DNA from: Sphingomonas sp. BT-65 | Lineage (GTDB): Bacteria; Pseudomonadota; Alphaproteobacteria; Sphingomonadales; Sphingomonadaceae | Length of the DNA: 64,000 nt | Assembly: GCF_026107375.2 (NCBI RefSeq) | Contig: NZ_JAPCIA010000001.1 | Location: forward strand, 1,116,001 to 1,180,000 | Direction: 5' to 3' | Shown: in pieces, positions 18,899-26,984 of the stretch | How positions within the stretch are numbered: the first letter of the stretch is position 1 | Layout: every line of letters begins with the position of its first letter | Position numbers and translations under genes: made by a program | The notes under the pieces: model-generated | What the model was told of the DNA's origin: nothing | Database searches by the model: none | What the model saw: the letters and a program-made list of their open reading frames with translations, nothing else

Positions 18899-19450
18899 AT
18901 GGACGACAAACGGACCCTTCGCGCCCGCATGCGCGCCTTGCGCGACGAGTTCGCGATGACCATCGGCGGCGTGATCGAGCCACCCCCTGCCCTGCTCGCC
19001 CGCTTTGCGCCGGGCGTCACCGTCTCCAGCTACGTCCCCGTAGGCAGCGAGGCTGATCCCACCGCGATCGCCTTCGCCGCGCGCGAACGCGGCTGCGCGA
19101 TCGTCCTGCCGCATGTCACCAGCCGCGAGTCGCCGGTGCGCTTCTTCCACTGGACCCCGGAGCACCCGCTGATCGACGGGCCGCTCGGCTTGCGCCAGCC
19201 CTCGGACGATGGGGTGGAGGCCGAGCCCGACATCGTCCTCACCCCCCTCCTCGCCTTTGACGGCGCCATGAACCGGCTCGGGCAAGGCGCGGGCCATTAC
19301 GACCGCGTGTTCGAACGGCTGCCGGATGCCTGGCGGATCGGGATCGCCTGGTCGGTGCAGCAGGTCGAGGGACTCGTCACCGATTCCTGGGACGTGCCGC
19401 TCCACGGCGTCGTCACCGAAGCCGCGGCGTGGGGCGAGGCGGCGGCATGA
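18899..19450 (+). CDS. 5-formyltetrahydrofolate cyclo-ligase
   Basis: Converts 5-formyl-THF to 5,10-methenyl-THF with ATP. It has 183 residues. N-terminal basic segment DDKRTLRARMRALRD, the middle motif SSYVPVGSEADP, and the C-terminal signature TPLLAFDGAMNRLGQGAGHYDR at about 119-140. The family Gly-rich loop and terminal GIAWSVQQV..DVPLHGVVTE are all present. The start MDDKRT is at the normal family position; a longer frame would run into the 6S RNA. The next gene overlaps by four bases. Confidence 0.94.
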   Translation: MDDKRTLRARMRALRDEFAMTIGGVIEPPPALLARFAPGVTVSSYVPVGSEADPTAIAFAARERGCAIVLPHVTSRESPVRFFHWTPEHPLIDGPLGLRQPSDDGVEAEPDIVLTPLLAFDGAMNRLGQGAGHYDRVFERLPDAWRIGIAWSVQQVEGLVTDSWDVPLHGVVTEAAAWGEAAA

Positions 19451-19665
19451 CGCCAGCCCCCTCCTGGCGCAAACCCGTCGGCGCGCTCGCGATCATCGCG
19501 CTGATCGTGATCTGGTGCGTGCTCGTGGCGAGCCTGTCCGCGAGGGTCGGCGCCTGGCCGGTGCTCGTCCAGCTCGCCTTCTACGTCTTCACCGGAATCG
19601 TCTGGATCCTGCCGCTGAAGCCGCTGCTGCGCTGGATGGAGACCGGCCGCTGGCGATCTCCTTGA
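19447..19665 (+). CDS. DUF2842 small membrane protein
   Basis: 72 residues with two membrane helices (about 11-31 and 41-58). The end LPLKPLLRWMETGRWRSP matches the conserved tail of DUF2842 proteins, found mainly in alphaproteobacteria and of unknown function. The ATG overlaps the 5-FCL stop (ATGA), so it is coupled to that gene. Confidence 0.88.
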   Translation: MTPAPSWRKPVGALAIIALIVIWCVLVASLSARVGAWPVLVQLAFYVFTGIVWILPLKPLLRWMETGRWRSP

Positions 19666-19670
19666 TGGCG

Positions 19671-19752
19671 GCGGCACCGGCCCGCTCCCCCACCCGGCCA
19701 CCCAACGGCAGTATCATATGGGTGGCCGGGTGGGGGAGCGGGCCGGTGCCGC
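19671..19752. repeat. Perfect 33-bp inverted repeat (82-bp hairpin)
   Basis: Bases 19671-19703 are the exact reverse complement of 19720-19752, with a 16-base loop (AACGGCAGTATCATAT). The stem is almost pure GC and starts GCGGCACCGGCCCGCTCCCC. It lies directly after the DUF2842 stop and before the convergent PRC-barrel gene. It could block transcription in both directions, but it lacks a T-run, so it is a repeat element or structured spacer more than a classical terminator. Confidence 0.92.
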
Positions 19753-19773
19753 GGTCAGCGTAGCTGACCCTGC

Positions 19774-20136
19774 TCAGATGTAAGGGAAGCCGTAATAGGT
19801 GTAGACCTGCTCCTTGTAGTCGCGGTCGTATTTCGGCTCCTCGCCCTCGGCGTCATAGCCCGGCGCGCCCTCGATCTGCTCCTTTGTCACGTCAACCACA
19901 TAGCCGCCCTTTTCGGGCACATAGGTCAGCGCCTTCCACGGCAGCGGATAGTGGCGGTTGCCGATCCCGAACAGGCCGCCGAATGCGAGCACCGCATATT
20001 CCGCCTGGCCCGAGACCTTGTCGACCATGAAGCGCTCGACCGTACCCAGCCGGTCGCCCGCGCGGTTGTACACCGCGGTACCCTCCACCCTGTCCGATGC
20101 GATCATCGGATTGGGGCTGTCGATCGTATCGTTCAT
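19774..20136 (-). CDS. PRC-barrel domain protein
   Basis: 120 residues. The PRC-barrel fold covers about residues 10-85 (EGTAVYNRAGDRLGTVERFMVDKVSGQAEYAVLAFGG is the typical half-repeat), followed by HYPLPWKALTYVPEKGGYVVDVTKEQIEGAP and a Tyr/Asp-rich tail (YKEQVYTYYGFPYI). Such stand-alone proteins are common, often stress-related, and of unknown biochemical role. The start is fixed by the GAAGGAGA ribosome site just upstream. Confidence 0.9.
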   Translation of the reverse strand: MNDTIDSPNPMIASDRVEGTAVYNRAGDRLGTVERFMVDKVSGQAEYAVLAFGGLFGIGNRHYPLPWKALTYVPEKGGYVVDVTKEQIEGAPGYDAEGEEPKYDRDYKEQVYTYYGFPYI

Positions 20137-20181
20137 CGCAATTCTCCTTCCGGAGAACAACGCATGAGCGGCCAGTAAGTG

Positions 20182-20985
20182 TCAGCGCCCCAGCGCCGCG
20201 CGGGTCGCGGCGTCGGCCGGGTAGAAGGCCTCGATCGCCAGCTCCGAAAGCGTCACGTCCTGCGGTGTGCCGAACACCGTTGTAGTCGAGAGAAAGGACA
20301 ATTCGCCCACTTCTGAGCGCAATTTGAGCGGCACCACCGGGCTCGCGCTCACCACCGGCGGCTGGCGGCGCGGTTCGAGCGAGGGCATCGCTTCCAGCTC
20401 GGCCAGCAGCGCCTCGATCGCGGCGTCCCCCGTGGCCTTGGCCTCATGGCGCAGGCGCGAGAGGATATGCGCGCGCCATTCGCCATAGTTGACGATGCGC
20501 GGCCCCAGCCCTTCGCGATGCAGGCTGAGCTTGAGCACGTTGCACGGCCGCGCCAGCAGCCAGGGTGCCACGCCGACGAGCAGCGGCCCGACCGCATCAT
20601 TATGCGCGACGAGGTTCCACGCGCGATCGACCACCAACGCCGGGAATGGCTCGTGCCCCTTGAGGATCAGCAGCATCGCCGCGCGCACGTCGGCCAGCGC
20701 CTCGTCCTCCAGCGCATGCTCGGCGAAATGCGGCGCATGCCCCGCGCCGAGCAGCAGCCGGTTGCGCTCGCGCAGCGGCAGCTCGAGGCGCTCGGCGAGC
20801 AGCAGCACCATGTCGCGCCCCGGCCGCGAGCGCCCGCTCTCGACGAAGCTCAGATGCCGCTGCGAGATGCCCGCCTCCATCGCCAGGTCGAGCTGGCTGA
20901 GGCGCCGCCGCGCGCGCCAATGGCGAAGCTGCTCGCCCACCGGCTGGATGGTCTGGTTGGCGGTTTGCTGGATAACGTGCTGCAT
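20182..20985 (-). CDS. XRE-family transcriptional regulator with MmyB-like ligand domain
   Basis: 267 residues. N-terminal HTH at about 17-75 (LRHWRARRRLSQLDLAMEAGISQRHLSFVESGRSRP) and a C-terminal MmyB-like domain (ALVVDRAWNLVAHNDAVGPLL, then NVLKLSLHREGLGPRIVNYGEW), a PAS-related fold that may bind a fatty acid or similar ligand. Regulators of this type often control a neighbouring dehydrogenase. The closest divergent gene is the M1 peptidase 83 bp away. Target unknown. Confidence 0.92.
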   Translation of the reverse strand: MQHVIQQTANQTIQPVGEQLRHWRARRRLSQLDLAMEAGISQRHLSFVESGRSRPGRDMVLLLAERLELPLRERNRLLLGAGHAPHFAEHALEDEALADVRAAMLLILKGHEPFPALVVDRAWNLVAHNDAVGPLLVGVAPWLLARPCNVLKLSLHREGLGPRIVNYGEWRAHILSRLRHEAKATGDAAIEALLAELEAMPSLEPRRQPPVVSASPVVPLKLRSEVGELSFLSTTTVFGTPQDVTLSELAIEAFYPADAATRAALGR

Positions 20986-21068
20986 GGGGAGGAAACTATC
21001 GCCGCGATCCGCGCCGCACCACCCTCAACGGTTGCGGTCGATACCAACCCGTCCTAGCAACGCCATCC

Positions 21069-22940
21069 ATGCGTATCCTTGCCCTCGCAGCCCTGCTGCT
21101 CGCTTCCGCCGCTCCCGCATCCGCCCTTGCCCAGAAGGTCGCGCCGATCCTCACCACGCCCGAGGCGAAGGACGCCTGGACCCGTGCCCGCCCGGCCGAG
21201 GCGCGCGTGACTCATGTCGATCTCGACCTCGACGTGGATTTTGCGAGCAAGACGATCGCCGGCACCGCGACGCTCGACGTGCTGGCGGCCAAGGGCGCCA
21301 GGGAGATCGTGCTCGATACGCTCGACCTCGCGATCAGCTCGATCACCGACGAGAAGGGCCGCAGGCTCGTCTATAGGCTCGGCGAGAAGGACGAGCAGCT
21401 CGGTAGCGCGCTCACCATCCAGCTGGCCGGCGCAACGAAGATCCGCATCGCCTATGCCTCCAAGCCCGGCGCCCGCGCGCTGCAATGGCTCACGCCCGCG
21501 CAGACGTTGGGCAAGGCCAAGCCATTCCTGTTCAGCCAGGGCCAGGCGATCAACAACCGCAGCTGGATCCCGACTCAGGACAGCCCCGGCATCCGCCAGA
21601 CCTGGCATGCGACGATCCGCGTGCCCGACGGCATCGTCGCGGTGATGAGCGCCCGCGCCGACACGCCGGAGGGCGTCGCGGCGGCAGGCGGCAAACGCGC
21701 CTTCCGCTTCACCATGGAGAACCCGGTCCCGCCCTATCTGATCGCGCTCGCCGCGGGCGACCTCGCGTTCAAGGCGATCGGCCCGCGTTCGGGCGTGTGG
21801 TCGGAGCCGGGCATGCTCGACGCGGCGGTCGCCGAGTTCGGCGACGTCGAGAAGATGATCGACGCGGCGCAAGCGCTCTACGGCCCCTATCGCTGGGGCC
21901 GCTACGACATGCTGGTGCTGCCGCCCTCCTTCCCGTTCGGCGGGATGGAGAACCCGAACCTCACGTTTCTGACGCCCACGATCCTCACCGGCGACCGCTC
22001 GAACACCGACGTCGTCGCGCACGAGCTGGCGCACAGCTGGTCGGGCAACCTCGTCACCAACGCGACCTGGGCGGACGGCTGGCTCAACGAGGGGTTCACC
22101 ACCTATTTCGAGAACCGCATCATGGAGTCGCTCTACGGCAAGGAGCGCGCGGCGATCTATGCCGATCTCGACTATGCCGGGATGGTGCGCGACGTGAAGA
22201 ATGCCGGCGGCGATGCCGCGCCCTCGACTCGCCTCCACGGCGAGCCGGGCGACAGCGCCGGGCAGCTCGATTACCTCAAGGGCTCGACCTTCCTGCGCAC
22301 GATCGAGCAGGCGGTGGGGCGCGACCGCTGGGATCCGTATCTGCGCGGCTATTTCGACCGCCACGCCTTCCAGCCGCAGACCAGCGCCGGCTTCCTCGCC
22401 GACCTGCGCCAGCATCTGATCAAGGGCGACAAGGCGCTGGAGGCCAAGCTCCAGCTCGATCGCTGGGTCTATCAGCCGGGCATCCCGTCCAACGCGGTGC
22501 ATGTGACGTCAGCGACGCTGGCGCAGGTCGATGCGATGCTCGCCGCATTCAACGCGGGCGGCCCGGCCTCCGCGATCAAGACCGAGGGCTGGCAGACGCA
22601 GCAGTGGAAGCGCCTGCTCGACAACCTCCCCCGCCAGCAGAGCGCCGCGCGCCTCAAGGAGCTCGACGACGCGCTCGGGCTGACCAAGTCGACCAACGCC
22701 TATGTCCAGTCGGCGTGGTTCGATCTCGCCATCGCCAATCGCTACGAGCCCGTGGTGCCCGCGCTCGAGGAATATCTGACGCGCGTCGGCCGCAACCTGC
22801 TGGTGACGCCGCTCTATCGCGGGCTAAAGGCGCGAGGCGAATGGGGCGAGCCGATCGCGCGCCGCATCTTCGCCAGGGCGAAGCCCGGCTACCACCCGGT
22901 GACGGTCGGCGCGGTGACCCGGATCCTCGACGGGAGCTGA
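21069..22940 (+). CDS. M1 family zinc metallopeptidase, exported
   Basis: 623 residues with a signal peptide (about 1-21, ending ASALAQ), so probably periplasmic. Zinc site: His318-Glu319-x-x-His322 in VVAHELAHSWSGNLV and Glu341 in DGWLNEGFTTYFENR, 18 residues later as in the gluzincins. The substrate-binding GGMENPNLTF lies just before. The C-terminal helical domain of the leukotriene A4 hydrolase branch is present (PVVPALEEYLTRVGR). Predicted aminopeptidase acting on short peptides. Convergent with the next gene, with a 6-bp gap. Confidence 0.95.
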   Translation: MRILALAALLLASAAPASALAQKVAPILTTPEAKDAWTRARPAEARVTHVDLDLDVDFASKTIAGTATLDVLAAKGAREIVLDTLDLAISSITDEKGRRLVYRLGEKDEQLGSALTIQLAGATKIRIAYASKPGARALQWLTPAQTLGKAKPFLFSQGQAINNRSWIPTQDSPGIRQTWHATIRVPDGIVAVMSARADTPEGVAAAGGKRAFRFTMENPVPPYLIALAAGDLAFKAIGPRSGVWSEPGMLDAAVAEFGDVEKMIDAAQALYGPYRWGRYDMLVLPPSFPFGGMENPNLTFLTPTILTGDRSNTDVVAHELAHSWSGNLVTNATWADGWLNEGFTTYFENRIMESLYGKERAAIYADLDYAGMVRDVKNAGGDAAPSTRLHGEPGDSAGQLDYLKGSTFLRTIEQAVGRDRWDPYLRGYFDRHAFQPQTSAGFLADLRQHLIKGDKALEAKLQLDRWVYQPGIPSNAVHVTSATLAQVDAMLAAFNAGGPASAIKTEGWQTQQWKRLLDNLPRQQSAARLKELDDALGLTKSTNAYVQSAWFDLAIANRYEPVVPALEEYLTRVGRNLLVTPLYRGLKARGEWGEPIARRIFARAKPGYHPVTVGAVTRILDGS

Positions 22941-22946
22941 GTGGAT

Positions 22947-24569
22947 TCAAGCGATCGGCATCGCGCGCTCGATGATCGCGCGCGCGTCGATCGCCGCGTC
23001 GAACGCGCCATAGGCACTGCCACGCGGCGCCAGTCGCAGCCGGCAGAACGCCTCGGCCACCGGGCTCTCCCAGCCGAGCAGCACCGCCGCCTGCGCCGCG
23101 AGCGCGAGCCGCTCGACCAGCAGCCGCGCGTTCGCCTCATGCGCCGATTTGAGGTCGATCGCATCGATCCACGCGTCATAGAGCGGATCGCGCCCGCGCC
23201 GCACCTCGAGGAAACCCTGCAGCGCCTCGACGCCCTCCGGCTCGCGCGCGATGCCGCGGAGCAGGTCGAGCGCGATGACGTTTCCCGACCCCTCCCAGAT
23301 CGCGTTGAGCGGCGACTGGCGGAACAGCCGCGGCATCGGCCCCGCCTCGATATAGCCCGCGCCGCCATGGCACTCCATCGCCTCGTAGATCAGGCCGGGC
23401 GCACGCTTGCACACCCAATATTTCGCGATCGGCGTCAGCAGCCGCGCAACCGGATCCTCTTCGTCGAACGCCTCGGCGAGCCGCAGCGCGAGCGCGGTTG
23501 CCGCCTCGCTCTCCACCGCCAGGTCGGCGAGCACCGCGGCCATCGCCGGCTGGTCGATCAGCCGCCGCTGGAAGGCCGAACGGTGCGCGGTATGCCACAG
23601 CGCCTGCGCCAGCGCACCGCGCATCTGCTGCGCCGAACCGATCACGCAGTCGAGCCGGGTGTGCTGCACCATCTGAATGATCGTCGCGACCCCGCGCCCC
23701 TCATCCCCCAGCCGTTGCGCCAGCGCGCCATGATATTCGATCTCGGACGAGGCGTTGGAGCGGTCGCCGAGCTTGTCCTTGAGCCGCATCACGCGAAACC
23801 CAGCGTTGCGCGTGCCGTCGGGCAGCCAGCGCGGGACGAGGAAACAGGTCAGCCCGCCCTCGGCATAAGCGAGCGTCAGGAAGGCATCGCACATCGGTGC
23901 CGAGCAGAACCATTTGTGCCCGGTGAGGGCGTACCAACCGGCCTCCCCCGCCGGCTCGGCGCGCGTCGTATTGGCGCGCACGTCGGAGCCGCCCTGCTTC
24001 TCGGTCATCGCCATGCCGATCGTGACGCCGGCCTTGTCCGAAGCCGGGCGGAAGGCGGGATCGTAGCGGCCAGCGGTGATCCGCGGCACCCACGCTTCCG
24101 CCACATCGGGCTCGGCGCGCAGCGCGGGAACCGCGGCATAAGTCATCGTCATCGGGCAGCTCGTCCCCGAATCCGCCTGCCCGGTGAGGAACAAGATCGC
24201 GGCATGCGCGACATGCCCGGCGGGCGTGCCGTCCCACGCCACCGACGCGAGGCCGCTCTCCAGCCCCAGCCGCATCAGCTCGTGATAGGCCGGGTGGAAG
24301 CGCACCTCGTCGATGCGCTGGCCATAGCGGTCGAAGCTCTCCAGCACGGGGAGGTTGCGATTGGCCTCGAGGCCCCACTCGATCACCTCGGCCGATCCGG
24401 TCCGCGCGCCCAGCGCCGATAGCCGCTCGGCGTGCCGCGACCCGCCCGCGCGCGCCACCGCATCGGCGAGCGCGCGGTCGCCGGTGAACAGGTTCACCTC
24501 CTCGAACGGCGGCGGCTGGTTGAACACCTCGTGCGTGTCGAGCTCGACGATCGGGCGGATGCTGGACAT
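22947..24569 (-). CDS. Acyl-CoA dehydrogenase, AidB-like
   Basis: 540 residues, longer than ordinary acyl-CoA dehydrogenases (~380) and matching the AidB branch. Visible: the N-terminal AidB-type domain (TGDRALADAVARAGG), MAMTEKQGGSDVRANTT at about 190-206, ALTGHKWFCSAPMCDAF, and the flavin-domain CHGGAGYIE..LFRQSPLNAIWEGSGNV. AidB is part of the adaptive response to alkylation damage and binds DNA in E. coli, but many homologues act on isovaleryl-type substrates. No ada gene is nearby, so either role is possible. Confidence 0.9.
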   Translation of the reverse strand: MSSIRPIVELDTHEVFNQPPPFEEVNLFTGDRALADAVARAGGSRHAERLSALGARTGSAEVIEWGLEANRNLPVLESFDRYGQRIDEVRFHPAYHELMRLGLESGLASVAWDGTPAGHVAHAAILFLTGQADSGTSCPMTMTYAAVPALRAEPDVAEAWVPRITAGRYDPAFRPASDKAGVTIGMAMTEKQGGSDVRANTTRAEPAGEAGWYALTGHKWFCSAPMCDAFLTLAYAEGGLTCFLVPRWLPDGTRNAGFRVMRLKDKLGDRSNASSEIEYHGALAQRLGDEGRGVATIIQMVQHTRLDCVIGSAQQMRGALAQALWHTAHRSAFQRRLIDQPAMAAVLADLAVESEAATALALRLAEAFDEEDPVARLLTPIAKYWVCKRAPGLIYEAMECHGGAGYIEAGPMPRLFRQSPLNAIWEGSGNVIALDLLRGIAREPEGVEALQGFLEVRRGRDPLYDAWIDAIDLKSAHEANARLLVERLALAAQAAVLLGWESPVAEAFCRLRLAPRGSAYGAFDAAIDARAIIERAMPIA

Positions 24570-24596
24570 GGCTTCGATCCTCTACGATGGCGCAGC

Positions 24597-26111
24597 CTAT
24601 CGCGCCGCCTTCGCCGCTTCCAGCGCCCGCGCCTTCTCGCGCGCCGCGCGCCTCGCCCGCCGCTCGGCGACCAGCACCGCGGCGCGGCGGGGATTGTGAG
24701 TCAAGCTCGCGGTCGCGGTGGCGTCGGCCTCGACCAGAAAGCCCTCGGGCGCGATGCGCACCTCACGGATTTCGGCACGGCCCATCTCGCCCTTGAATAC
24801 GAAACCCTCGAACGGCTGCTCGGCCAGCCACCGATCGGCCTTGGCGAGGCCCTCGTCATAGTTCCTGGTGAAGTCATAGCGGATCGCCGCCATCATGCGC
24901 TGACGCAATGCGGTCTGGTTGACCATCTGCAGCAGCAGGTTGAACGCCTTGCTGTCCATGTCCCCCGCGACCACCAGATCGCGGACACCGACGATGCGCT
25001 TCTGGATATCGACCACCGGCGCGGCGACGAACCATACCGTCCCCTTGGTCGTCACCGTGCCGGTCTTGAGCGTCATGTCGACGCCCACCGCGACCTGGTT
25101 CTGCGGCGTGCCATAGATGGTGACGCTGTGATACTCCGCGTCCGCCTCCAGCCCGCCCTTGAGCTTGGCCGAAGCGAACTGGGGCTTCTGCAGCTCAGCC
25201 AGCGCGGCGCGTTCGAGCAGCGGGTAGAGCACCAGCACCGGCACATGCACGTTGATCCCGCGGCCGGGCAGATGGCCCATCAGATTAGGCAGTGGCGTCA
25301 CCGGCGGATCGGCGGGACGCTCGCCCAGCACCGTCTCGGTCTTGGCCTGCGCGGCGAAGCCCACGACGAGATTGCCGCCCTGCACCGAATAGCCCGAGAA
25401 ACCGACTCGCTCGGGCGTGAAGCGCGCCCAGATCTGCGGATCGGTCTTGACCCGCACCGAGGTGAAGCCCTTGGCCCAGACGTGCTGCACCTTGGACCGC
25501 GCCTGCACCTTGTCGAGGTGGCGCGGCAGCGTGCGTTCGAGATTGGCGAGCAGCTGGTGCAGCTTGGGATCGACCTTCGAGGCAAAGGTGATCCGCCGTC
25601 CGAGCAAGTCGATCCCGATCTTGTTGGTCCAGGCATAGTCCGCGGCGACCTTGGCATGCGGGCGCCAGTCCTTGCTCAGGCCAAGCGTTGCGCGAGCCGT
25701 CACGTTCATCGCGCCGGTCGCGGTCTCGTGCTTGATGATCTTGCCGATATTCTCCGCACGCACCGTGGCGTTCACCGGCATCGATATACGCAGGACATTG
25801 CCCGATCCGGTGAGGCGGATGTGTCCGCGGCGAACGCTGCCCACCAGCCGGCAGCTGATATCGGGCAGCAGCTTGCTCTTGGTCTTGATGCACGCCTGTT
25901 GCGGCTCGTCGATGCGATGCAGCTCCATCGGCACCTCGGCGTTGATCGCCTGCTCAAGCTCGGCCATCGGGATGGCGACGGGCAGGCGGATGGTCGACGC
26001 TTGTTCCTTGAGCACCAGCGGCTCGGTCAGACGCGGCGGCGCGGGATTGGATGCCTGGTCAGTGCACGCCGCCAGCTGCGCCGCGACGATCGCCAGCCAG
26101 CCGGGTCTCAT
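24597..26111 (-). CDS. DUF4403 family lipoprotein
   Basis: 504 residues. N-terminus MRPGWLAIVAAQLAAC gives a lipoprotein signal with a lipid-attachment Cys at residue 16. The body is a two-half beta-rich repeat seen in DUF4403 proteins (TIRLPVAIPMAELEQAINAEVP at the start, YHSVTIYGTPQNQVAVGVD late), distantly resembling lipid-binding tubular folds. The C-terminus is Arg/Ala-rich. The function is unknown; a cell-envelope role is likely from the lipobox. The start at 26111 is preferred because the longer frame overlaps the next gene. Confidence 0.85.
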   Translation of the reverse strand: MRPGWLAIVAAQLAACTDQASNPAPPRLTEPLVLKEQASTIRLPVAIPMAELEQAINAEVPMELHRIDEPQQACIKTKSKLLPDISCRLVGSVRRGHIRLTGSGNVLRISMPVNATVRAENIGKIIKHETATGAMNVTARATLGLSKDWRPHAKVAADYAWTNKIGIDLLGRRITFASKVDPKLHQLLANLERTLPRHLDKVQARSKVQHVWAKGFTSVRVKTDPQIWARFTPERVGFSGYSVQGGNLVVGFAAQAKTETVLGERPADPPVTPLPNLMGHLPGRGINVHVPVLVLYPLLERAALAELQKPQFASAKLKGGLEADAEYHSVTIYGTPQNQVAVGVDMTLKTGTVTTKGTVWFVAAPVVDIQKRIVGVRDLVVAGDMDSKAFNLLLQMVNQTALRQRMMAAIRYDFTRNYDEGLAKADRWLAEQPFEGFVFKGEMGRAEIREVRIAPEGFLVEADATATASLTHNPRRAAVLVAERRARRAAREKARALEAAKAAR

Positions 26112-26128
26112 CGCTGTTTCGCGCCAGC

Positions 26129-26632
26129 TCAACCGCGGCCACGCCCAGCCAGACGCTTCAACGCAGCAAGGTCTTTGGCCCTCACCTCGGGCCATGCTTT
26201 CGATTGACCGCAGGTATGGCGCACCTGCATTGCGTCCCGGGCCATCCTTGGTTTGCCCGGATGGGCCGGGATCCGGTTCAGAAACAGGAGGTAGCTGCCG
26301 CCGATGTCCGGCTTCATGCCCCGGTCCATGTAGAATGCTCCACTGTTCCTTTCCTGAAAAAACACGATCTCCCGCGGCGGTCTGCCCTTGTAGCTGTCCT
26401 GAACCCGGAGAACGTACCGGACGACCGGCCCTCCGTCGCCCCAAAGCCTGCGGTAGGTGGCGCCGGGATTGTCGTTGTAGCGGTTGATGGCGGAAACGAC
26501 CCGCGCGCGCACCACCCACTCCGCCTCGCGATACTCACGTTGGACGGACGCTCCACTGCACAATGCCGAAGCCGATCCGGGAAGAAGCATCCCGAGCAAT
26601 GATGACCACAGAAGCAGCACATTGCGTTTCAT
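26129..26632 (-). CDS. Secreted hypothetical protein
   Basis: 167 residues. A signal peptide covers about 1-23 (VLLLWSSLLGMLLPGSASA) and the mature protein starts with Cys (LCSGASVQREYREAEWVVRARVV). This beginning and the beta-strand pattern (VVRYVLRVQDSYKGRPP, SGAFYMDRGMKPDIGGSYLLFL) resemble netrin/TIMP-like OB-fold secreted proteins, and a second Cys lies in RHTCGQSK. I do not recognise a specific function. It lies 17 bp upstream of the DUF4403 gene on the same strand. Confidence 0.75.
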   Translation of the reverse strand: MKRNVLLLWSSLLGMLLPGSASALCSGASVQREYREAEWVVRARVVSAINRYNDNPGATYRRLWGDGGPVVRYVLRVQDSYKGRPPREIVFFQERNSGAFYMDRGMKPDIGGSYLLFLNRIPAHPGKPRMARDAMQVRHTCGQSKAWPEVRAKDLAALKRLAGRGRG

Positions 26633-26641
26633 CGGTCGAAT

Positions 26642-26974
26642 CTATCCCCTGACAGCACTCCACGCCAGCCACAGCCACCCGGCGATCAGCGCGGTTCCGC
26701 CGATCGGCGTGACCGCACCCAGCCAGCGCGGCCCGCCCAGCGCCATCGCATAGAGCGTCACCGCGAAAATCGCCCCGCCCGCGACGAACAGCCAGCCCGG
26801 CCCCTTCGCGCCCATCTGCGCCGCGACCAAAGCCGCCACCGCATGGATCATATGATATTGCGCGCCGGTCCTGAGCCACTCCTGCGCCTCGCCCGACGCA
26901 CCGTGCGCGCCGAACGCGCCCGCGCCCACCGCCAGCGCGCCCGACAGCGCCGCCAGGATCACCAGCCAGTTCAT
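26642..26974 (-). CDS. DUF423 membrane protein
   Basis: 110 residues with four hydrophobic helices. The pattern GAGAFGAHGASGEAQEWLRTGAQYHMIHAVAAL is the hallmark of DUF423 (YgdD-like) inner-membrane proteins, whose function is unknown. The start MNWLVILAALSGALAVGAGAFGAHG fits the family. It lies between the antiporter gene (10 bp upstream) and the secreted protein gene (9 bp downstream). Confidence 0.92.
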   Translation of the reverse strand: MNWLVILAALSGALAVGAGAFGAHGASGEAQEWLRTGAQYHMIHAVAALVAAQMGAKGPGWLFVAGGAIFAVTLYAMALGGPRWLGAVTPIGGTALIAGWLWLAWSAVRG

Positions 26975-26984
26975 GGCCGCCAAC

